DNA from: Aptenodytes patagonicus | Lineage: Eukaryota > Chordata > Aves > Sphenisciformes > Spheniscidae | Length of the DNA stretch: 64,000 nt | Assembly: GCF_965638725.1 (NCBI RefSeq) | Contig: NC_134960.1 | Span: 2,501-66,500 of the forward strand | Reading direction: 5' to 3' | Shown here: positions 56,438 through 64,000 of the stretch, one piece after another | Layout of the letters: each line of letters starts with the position of its first letter | Numbering within the stretch: position 1 is the stretch's first letter | Program-made: the position numbers and the translations under genes | The notes under the pieces: generated by a model | Database searches by the model: none | What the model was told of the DNA's origin: nothing | What the model saw: the letters and a program-made list of their open reading frames with translations, nothing else

Positions 56438-57955
56438 CCAACACAGACCGAATGCACAAGGGATATGATTCACTCTGTGGCTTGATTTGTGCAGCCTATC
56501 TTCCTACCTCTCTGGCCTGTGAGGTCTCTCCAAGCTATCATTCCCACAATATTTCTGATACTTACAACTAAACTACCGTATTTCCCTACTAAACTAACCT
56601 CAGACTACCCTCTCCTCCCCATTCCCGTTTAACTCTGAATCACACATTGCCCACTTCAGCCCCATCGTCAATGAAACTTGCGGGCCTCCCATCCGAACAT
56701 TTTCTGAAAGGCGAGATGCAGCCTATCTTCAACTGGGGACGGGGAAACGGTGACATCAACAGCTAGGTGCATTATGCCACATTTCTTATGACTTCGTTGT
56801 CTCTCTCTTCAGCTGCAGTATGACAAGAACCAAAGGCACCTCATCATGACCCAGATTAGAGGGCAAAACCAACCTAAAGACAACCAATGAACCCATCTCC
56901 CTTTCCCAGCCATCGCACCACAGTACCAAGAAGTAAGAAACCCCTTGCCTTTTCATGGGCTGTCAAGAGATGGATTCACACTCCTTCCCAACAGTTCCTG
57001 TTGTTTAGCTGCCCCCCCGTCCCCAACCTGCTCTTTGGGAGCTCCTCTTCTGAGCTGTGCCCTATCTCCCACAGACACACGCCATCTTCTCTTGTCACAC
57101 ACGCTCCAGGTTCTGCTACATGCCCACATAGTAGATGAATTCTACACAGTTGTAACCTAAAAGCAGCCCTCTATAGTTCCCCAAGGCTCCAGGGACAACA
57201 AAGTACCCTGCAAGCAACCTGGAAAGGTGCCAAGCCATTCTGGTCCCTGAAAAAAGCAACTCCTTGTGCACCAGCCGCTTGCTTAGGATGCGAAGAAACT
57301 TCGGGTGCAAAAGTAGGGATCATGCTCATCCTGACCCCTACTATGTCCTCTTACTATCAGTCCTACAACAGAAGATGATGCCTCCAGCTTTCATAATTTC
57401 TGACAGAACAGGTGAAGGTGAGGAAGCAAGGTCCCTTCCACATCATACTTTATAGTTCCATAAAACACGAACTACATTTAAGAAAACTGGAGCTGCAGTT
57501 AAGAGCCATCTCCCACCCCAGAACACCCCATATAAAGTTACTGACCTGAGTTACTGAGGAAGGACTGCGTGCTATAATCGTGCTTTCTGCAATGCACGTT
57601 GCTCAGCTTTAACTCATCCTGTGGCTTTTATCTCAAATGGTGAACTTTGCTTCTCTGACCTTGGAAGCACATCTTCCCAGACATCATGGCTAACTTGAGA
57701 ACTGCTATTCACCAAAGCAAATCCAGGCTACTAATCCCACAGGAGACCACAAACAGAATGAGCTCCCTAGGGTGAGAGCTGCAGTTGATATATGCCCTAG
57801 GGTCTGCCCACCACCCTACCCGCAATCCCCTGGGAAAGGGGACGGGTAAACCAGCAGGAGGCATAAAGAGAATGAGCTGGGAAGAAGCAAGTCTGTAACT
57901 CTGGCTTAGGTTTGCGGACTGTGGAGCACAGAGGAGAGAAAGGGTTTGTTATTAT
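56438..57955 (-). repeat. Duplicated block A, copy 2
   Basis: The part from about 56,770 is the paralogue of 15,540-16,745. It keeps the TATA-like GGGCATATATCA (57,787-57,796), the exon-like piece beginning at 56,812 (acceptor ATACTGCAG, reading EERDNEVIRNVA then stop) and a piece about 57,632-57,654 whose donor has become AT. Its 3' side is cut off by a solo LTR, so no further exons follow. Confidence 0.55.
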
Positions 57956-57956
57956 A

Positions 57957-58315
57957 GAAGATCATAGAATGGCTTGGGTTGGAAGGGACCTCTAAAGGTC
58001 ATCTAGTCCAACCCTCCTGCAATGAGCAGGGACATCTTCAGCTAGATCAGGTTGCTCAGAGCCCCGTCCAACCTGACCTTGAATGTTTCCAGGGATGGGG
58101 CATCTACCACGTCTCTGAGCAACCTGTTCCAGTGTTTCACCACCCTCAGCGTAAAAAAATTCTTCCTTACATCTAGTCTGAATCTGCCCTCTTTTAGTTT
58201 AAAGCTGTTACCTGTTGTCCTATTGCTACAGGCCCTACTAAAAAGTCTGTCCCCATCTTTCTTATAAGCCCCCTTTAAGTATTGAAAGGCCGCAATAAGT
58301 TCGCCTGCTGCTCTG
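57957..58315 (-). mobile_element. CR1 LINE 3' fragment
   Basis: The plus strand starts GATCATAGAATGGCTTGGGT, the typical CR1 3' end in reverse. The C-terminal reverse-transcriptase coding part follows to about 58,315, with the same layout as 22,690-22,980. Confidence 0.9.
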
Positions 58316-58572
58316 TTATTACAACAGAGGCAATGTGAGCACGTAGGTAATTAAGCTCCTTTTACTCTGACAAGCACAAACCTTTGTTTTAAGCTGTAGA
58401 AATTACTTGAGGTCACTGTAAGTTAGACGCAGAGCAGCTGATGAAAATTTGAAATGGTATCAGTAGAAGTATAATGCTTTCATTTTCTTTCCAACTTGTT
58501 AGAAAGAGAATGCTACACTATTGCCCTTCATTTCTAACCAGCCCTCACGTGTTATCAAAATTATATGGCTTT
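58316..58572. other. No gene seen
   Basis: Short stretch between two CR1 fragments in opposite orientation. Nothing recognised. Confidence 0.4.
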
Positions 58573-59562
58573 TACTCAGGTTAGCAGCCTGTTGCAAGCA
58601 GGGTCCCCCAGGGATTGATACTGGGTCCCACGCTGTTCAATATCTTCATAAATGACTTAGGTGATGGGACTGAAAGCACTCTCACCTAGTTTGCTGATGA
58701 TGCTAAACTGGGTGGTGAGGTGAACATGTCAGAAGGGAGTGCCATCGTACAGAGAGACCTGGATGGGCTGGAAGAGTGGGCTAGCAAGAGCTGTATGAAG
58801 CTTAACAAAGACAAGTGCAAGGTCCTGCACATGGGTCAGAATAACTAAAGGGCCCAGTACGGGCTAGGATCTGTATGACCGGGGAGCAGCCTTGCCGAAA
58901 GGGACCTGGGGTCCTGATGGAAAACGAGCTGAACGTGAGTCAGCAGTGCGCCGCTGCAGCAACAAAGGCAATTCAGATCCTGAGCAGCATCCACAAGGGC
59001 ATTACTAGCAGAGATAGAGATGTAATCATCCTGCTCTACTTAGTGCTTCGTCAGGCTGCACTTGGAGTACCATGTCCAGTTCTGGTCCCTGCAACTCAAG
59101 ATGGATGTGGAGAGACTGGAAAGAGGGTCCAAAGGAGGGCCACAAAGATGATCAAAGGGCAGGAGAACCTGCCCCATAAGGAAAGATTGAAGGAGTTAGG
59201 TATCTTCTCCCTAGAGAAGAGAAAGCTCAGGGGGGACCGCATCACAGTATTCCGGTACTTAAAAGGGGGCTACAAAGAGGATGGAGGCTCCCTCTTCCCA
59301 GGGAGTCACATGGAGAAGACCAGGGGTGACGGGCACAAGTTGCACCGGGAGAGGTTTTATCTCAACCTAAGAAAGATTTTTTTTTACGGTAAGAACAATC
59401 AATTCACTGAAACAACCTCCTCAGGATTGTGGTAGGGTCCCCATTGCTAGGGGTTTTCAAAATGCACTTGGACAGGGTGCTAGATCATCTTTCCCCTGAA
59501 AGGTTGAACCAGATGATCTTTCGAGGTTCCTTCCAACTTGGACTATTCTATCATTCTTTGAT
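58573..59562 (+). mobile_element. CR1 LINE 3' fragment, decayed
   Basis: It begins inside the reverse transcriptase (GVPQGLILG-like codons, then FADDAKLGGE at about 58,690) and ends at CTATTCTATCATTCTTTGAT. A 186-codon frame at 58,875-59,435 carries the C-terminal part, with other pieces in different frames. Confidence 0.9.
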
Positions 59563-59599
59563 TATACCAGGAGCACATTCTATATATCGCCAAATGAGA

Positions 59600-62500
59600 T
59601 AGCAGAAATGTGTCCTGGAAGAAGGGTTGGAACACACAAAAAAATGCATCAGAAACTGTAGTTTACACCTTTGAGAACACCTGAGAGGCTAGAGGACCAA
59701 TAAATAGAAATAGATAATAAGAAGTGCCACACCAGTGGTGTTCCCTGCCCTTTTTCACTCTTTCCAGTATACAGTGCATTTCTTCTCCATCATGATGTAC
59801 AGTTATTAATGTGGTTTTGCTTTGTTGTTGTACTTTTTGTAATAAGGCTTTTAAGTGTCCATATTTCAGTAGCTTGTGAAGCAGCGTCAAGTTGATGGAG
59901 GAAGGCAGAAGGTCTTGACACAGTGTATAAGACTCCTTTAACAGTGTGTATGAGGTCACTGGGCCTGTAAAATTAAAGTCACATCCAGTGATGTTTACGA
60001 AGTTACAAACACATACATCTGATTGCTTGGCTATTTATGGGTAAGTTTTCACAAAGCGTTCTTATACAGACAAGTCTGTTCCCTATATAAACTAGCATAA
60101 AGTCAGTTGCTTCTTCAGGGTGGATTTCAAAATGACAGGTACTTTTTTGTGTATCTAAGCAAATATCCTGGGCTTTTATAGTATTGCCTTAGACATGGAC
60201 AGTTCTACCCTTTTTAGGGACCATGGCGGGTTAAATATGACTTGTTGCTGTCCTGTACGTTTAATAGCATAAGGCCCAGTCGCAAAAATTTGTGGAGATA
60301 GCCACATAACAGTTTCATTGGGGATCTCGGAGGTAGTAAAATGCATTGTGTGGGCTAAAGCAGTAAGGGGATAGGTATTAGGATAAATGTCAAGGCTAAT
60401 CTCTGTTTACCACTGCTGGTCCACCGCAGACACACTACCTCTCTCGGCAACTCATTGGGGGTAAAGTTAGTTACACGTATTGGGTGCTGCCAACGGCATA
60501 GTTCTAATTTTTGTTTCTGTCTGATTCAGCATTTTAAGAGTCAGAAGGGTGTTTCTGTTTGTGTAATTTAACACATCACATCTAATAGAGATGTCTCTAC
60601 CTTGTGGGATAATAAAGTGGTATCTTCCTTTAGCCCCTTTCAGTTTTTTGTTCCTTACTGTATTGTTTGCTAGTGATTGTTACTGTTAAATTTTGTGTCT
60701 GGTTTCCTGCTACTCCTGTACTTTCATCAATTTTAAACATGTATGATGCAGAATATACTACAGTTACCGTATTGATTAGCACAAATAAAAGAAGTAAGGG
60801 CCTTCACCCCATGCATTGGGCTTGTCGAGGTGTAAACTGGATCTGGTTCATGCTGGCAATGATTACTCCCTTGAGAAGAACTAACATTCCTCCAGTGATC
60901 AATCTGATCTCCAAGGGAGGCACTCCGATGTTGTCCTGGGTGTTGCTCCTGAAAGAAAAGATAACACAAGTCTCGGTGGGGGGTTTCCAGACTGGTTACC
61001 TCTTTTAGTTATTAGCTAGGATATATCCACCTAGCGCTAATGCGATGTTTAGCTCCACTGAGCTGTAGTGGGTGAATGGTTATAGCCCTGAGGAAGTCTA
61101 TTACGAGTAAATTGTACCCCATACCAGGTAAAAGCAAATATTCTTTTATCCTCCTTCCGCAGCAGCACCATAAAGAACGTATCTTTTACATCTAGTACTG
61201 CCATCCAGGCGTGAGCAGCAGCCTGGAGGGTTGCAGTTAATGTAGCAATGTTCTGGATGGCAGCTGTAAGAGGGGTGGTGTTTGCATTTAACTTTCTGTA
61301 GTCTATGGTTAGGTGCCACCTCCCATCTGGTTGTTTTAACTGGCCACACCGGGGAACTACACGGGGAGTGCATTCGGGAGATAATGTGTCTTTTTTTCTA
61401 GGTCAGCTATGACCGCGGCAACATCGGTCCGGGCAGCAGCTGAGATAGGATACTGGGGAACATTAGTTATTTTTGAGTCAGGCAGGGCAGGTGCAGCTCG
61501 CAGTAAGCAAACTATGCCAGTTAACTGATGCCCACAGGTAGCTGTTAATTTTAGCTCAGCTAAACAAGGCCACTTTGGGTGGCCAAAAGACCAAACACTA
61601 CCATCCACCAATTTCCAGACTCGTCCTTGTAATACATCAAAGCCTAACACACTTTCTTTCGCTGAAACTACTGCTAACTGGTGTTTTGATATCCTTTTCT
61701 CCCCTGGCCATAACAAGTTTACTTTAGCTACAGGGCATGTTTTACCTTTGCCGGTAAATCCTGTTATTTTAACCCTTCATCAGCCAGGCTTACCTTAAGT
61801 TCTTTGGGCATCCAAACTTTAGATTATTGAAATCTGAGCTCCTGTGTCAATTAAAAATTTTACTAGCTGTCTTTGGGGGCTGACAGGGACATAAATGTGA
61901 GGGCCGTCTGTGTTATCCCATTGATAAGCTTCAATCCTCCGGACAGGCAGCCCAAGTTGCCATCTGGGACTCACTCATTTTTTGGCTTCAAGATTTGCAA
62001 TTCCTCCCCAAGAAGTCTAAAAGGGTTATTCACAGGGTCTTTGGGGGCAGATGGCTGGTTGGTTTGTTCCAGATTCCCTGAGACCCCTTGTTTTTGAAAA
62101 GCCTGGATCACACTTAGTCCCAGTCAGTTGGCCCTGTATAGCTACTCAAGGTATGCCTAGCACTAAGGCTTTCTGCCACAGTTCATTACACCTTTTTGGG
62201 GGGTCCAATACCTCACCAGGGGGTTTATGAGATCAGCAAAAGTGTTGGGGATTCTGGGCAATCTGTTTTACTTGCCGGATCCATCTGCTTTAGATCAGAA
62301 TGGCCCTGCTAGTGTCGGTTCGTCCCACCCCATCTCTCGACCATGATTGACAATGCACCAAGTTCTGCCCAGGTCAGGATGCGTCAAGGGCGGAGTTGGC
62401 CATCCTGACCCTCCTGGGCGTTATGTTCTATGTTTTGTCTTATTTTGTCCCTTTTTGCAATGAGTTATGGTTTTAAAACAGCAGGGGCTCCCCTTATAAG

Positions 62501-62920
62501 TGGCTTAATGGCTTGGGGGTCTATGGGGCAGAGATAGGGTAATTACCATACGCACCCCTGTCATTCGTTGCCTGAAGGCAGGCAGCTTTTGCGACGGTAG
62601 TGGAAAGTTAGCTTAACTGTTTAATTGGTATAGCAGTGAGCCCCCCTATCCCGAGGGTCTGTGACCTCTGCCCAATACGCTACTCGGCACATGATAGAGT
62701 GTGGTTCAGTTCCAATCCTCCAGTTAAGGAAACATGCCACATTCAATCTTGCTTTTGCCAGGCTTCTGCCCATATTTTTCTTGTGGATTGGCCAGTTGAA
62801 AGGAGCCCCAGAAAATGGTCCTTGTGGCATTTCTCTGGTTGCCCCCCTGGGGTCCAGCAGATACCTCAGTTTAATAATAGGGGCTACCTTAAATTCTAAT
62901 TCATCTAACTCACTCTCATA
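59600..62920 (-). pseudogene. Decayed retrovirus: gag remnant, protease, reverse transcriptase, env-like
   Basis: On the minus strand, a protease active site (LIDTGAQIS, 61,831-61,857) is followed by a 119-codon piece (61,357-61,716) leading into the reverse transcriptase. This shows LTIDYRKLNANT and VLDVKD at 61,140-61,330 and AFTWYGVQFT with LPQGYNHSP at about 61,050-61,130. The catalytic DD region, RNase H and integrase are missing, and the sequence jumps to a region that looks like an envelope protein (60,960-59,660), with pieces such as FNPPWSLKRVELS and NITGCDFNFTGPVTS in several frames. The upstream part to 62,920 is presumably gag. No LTR was found at either end. Heavily broken. Confidence 0.6.
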
Positions 62921-63362
62921 GAATCATACAGGTTGGAAAAGACCTTTAAGATCATCCAGTCCAACCATTAACCTAGCACTGCCAAGTCCACCACTAAACC
63001 ATGTCCCTAAGTGCCACATCTACACGTCTTTTCAATACCTCCAGGGATGGTGACTCAACCACTTCCCTGGGCAGCCTGTTCCAGTGCTTGACAACCCTTT
63101 TGGTGAAGAAATTTTTCCTAACGTCCAATCTAAACCTCCCCTGGCACAACTTGAGGCTGTTTCCTCTCGTCCTATCGCTTAGTTACCCGGGAGGAGAGAC
63201 CAACACCCACCTCGCTACAACCTCCTTTCAGGTGGTTGTAGAGAGCAATAAGGTCTCACCTGAGCCTCCTTTTCTCCAGACTAAACAACCCCAGTTCCCT
63301 CAGCTGCTCCTCATAAGACTTGTGCTCTAGACCCTTCACCAGCTTCGTTGCCCTTCTTTGGA
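62921..63362 (-). mobile_element. CR1 LINE 3' fragment inside the decayed retrovirus
   Basis: The plus strand starts CATAGAATCATACAGGTTGG and continues through the C-terminal reverse-transcriptase part to about 63,362. It is of the same subfamily type as 35,851-37,394 (GTCCCTAAGTGCCACATCTA versus GTCCCTAAGCGCCTCATCTA) but with a frame-breaking change. Confidence 0.9.
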
Positions 63363-63620
63363 CATGCTAAGTTCTTGGTTGAGGTACTTCCAAATATCTT
63401 CATCCCAATATTCCGAGGACACGATTAGTTTATGGATTTTTACAGTATCTGGGAGGTTGGGGGCCCGAGTTATCAGGAGTTCTAGTTTATCATCTACCTT
63501 CCTGCGTTTTTCCTCTTCCTCCCCCAGTTGTTTCTGCAATTGTTCTATTTGCAGATAACAGTATTTCTTGTCGCTTTCTTTATTCAACCTTGTCTTGTAA
63601 CATTCTCATTTCCTGTTCTT
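63363..63620 (-). pseudogene. Gag-like coiled-coil fragment
   Basis: An 83-codon frame whose upstream part is a heptad-like coiled coil (QIEQLQKQLGEEEEKRRK), followed by [16 protein letters not shown]. It lies directly beyond the CR1 and on the same strand as the decayed retrovirus, so it is probably the start of its gag, separated by the CR1. A cellular exon is an alternative. Confidence 0.4.
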
Positions 63621-63679
63621 TGCGTTCCTTATACTGACATGTTGCTTCTAAATACATGCACCAAAGGCAAATGGAGGGG

Positions 63680-64000
63680 TCCTGAGGGGATCACAGGGAA
63701 AACTGGGAATTTAGTGGGATGAGAGTACAAACACAGGAGTCTTGATGCTACCAGAGGGCCCACAGAGCTCAAAAAGCAAGCAGAGTAATTTTGCAGGCAC
63801 TAGAGTGAAACAGAGGCTTCTGAGGGAACAAGAGGACAAGTGAAAGGAGTGGGGGGGGGTTCAAAGGGCAAACAGAGTGCCCCAGGGCGCACATAAAGTC
63901 AAATGAATGGGTCCTGAGGTGACATGAGGGCAAACTGCAGGCTGCTTACCCCTGCGTAATCATCTTTCACTTTCCATCCACAGACAGCTGTAGTATCAGC
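63680..64000. repeat. Satellite resembling the 17-20 kb family (cut by window end)
   Basis: Phrases such as GGGGTCCTGAGGGGATCACA, CCAGAGGGCCCACAGAGCTC and GGGCAAACAGAGTGC resemble the 265-bp satellite monomers. Too short to measure a period. Confidence 0.5.

Overview
This window looks like bird nuclear DNA. The evidence is at least six CR1 LINE fragments with the avian-type 3' end (ATTCTATGA repeats), LTRs of families common in bird genomes, and an ERV-L-like provirus. The species and chromosome cannot be read from the sequence. The density of satellites and CpG-rich tandem repeats would suit a small, GC-rich microchromosome or a repeat-rich sex-chromosome region, but that is inference. No tRNA, rRNA or CRISPR array was seen.

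Layout. 1-0.4 kb: a 51-bp minisatellite. 0.5-0.62 kb: a fold-back repeat. 3.4-13.9 kb: a tandem array of about 2.1-kb units that carry a recurring set of short segments with splice signals on the minus strand. 15.5-16.75 kb: a block with a TATA-like element, duplicated at 56.8-57.95 kb. 17.4-20.0 kb: a degenerate satellite of about 265 bp. 20.0-23.0 kb: a CR1 element with endonuclease and reverse transcriptase.

23-48 kb is a four-copy higher-order repeat. Each copy has a purine-rich satellite of about 80 bp, then a minus-strand block of small exons (copies at 23.3, 33.9-34.4, 39.5-40.1 and 46.1-46.6 kb), then a conserved segment ending in a minus-strand AATAAA (24,484, 35,051 and 43,040). Copy 4 can be assembled as a small gene: a start exon at 47,670 followed by exons of 62, 37 and 110 nt whose splice phases agree. 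Copy 3 keeps the same open exons. Copies 1 and 2 are broken. I do not recognise the protein family. Copy 3 contains about 25 tandem 78-79-bp monomers, most with an NRF1-like TGCGCATGCGC palindrome, followed by a CpG-rich stretch of about 62-bp repeats with ZNF143-like motifs. Diverged monomers of the same kind lie beside the start exon of copy 4.

Insertions inside this region are a 6.76-kb ERV-L-like provirus (26.5-33.3 kb, minus strand), solo LTRs at 23.4, 25.4 and 47.1 kb, and a CR1 at 35.9-37.4 kb with a 482-codon uninterrupted reverse-transcriptase frame. From 48 to 64 kb there is a stretch with no assigned gene, another partial LTR, a G-rich tract followed by an AT-rich one, an A/G-rich satellite, a solo LTR, the second TATA-block copy, three CR1 fragments and a decayed retrovirus (59.6-63.6 kb, minus strand) split by a CR1. 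The end of the window resembles the 17-20 kb satellite.
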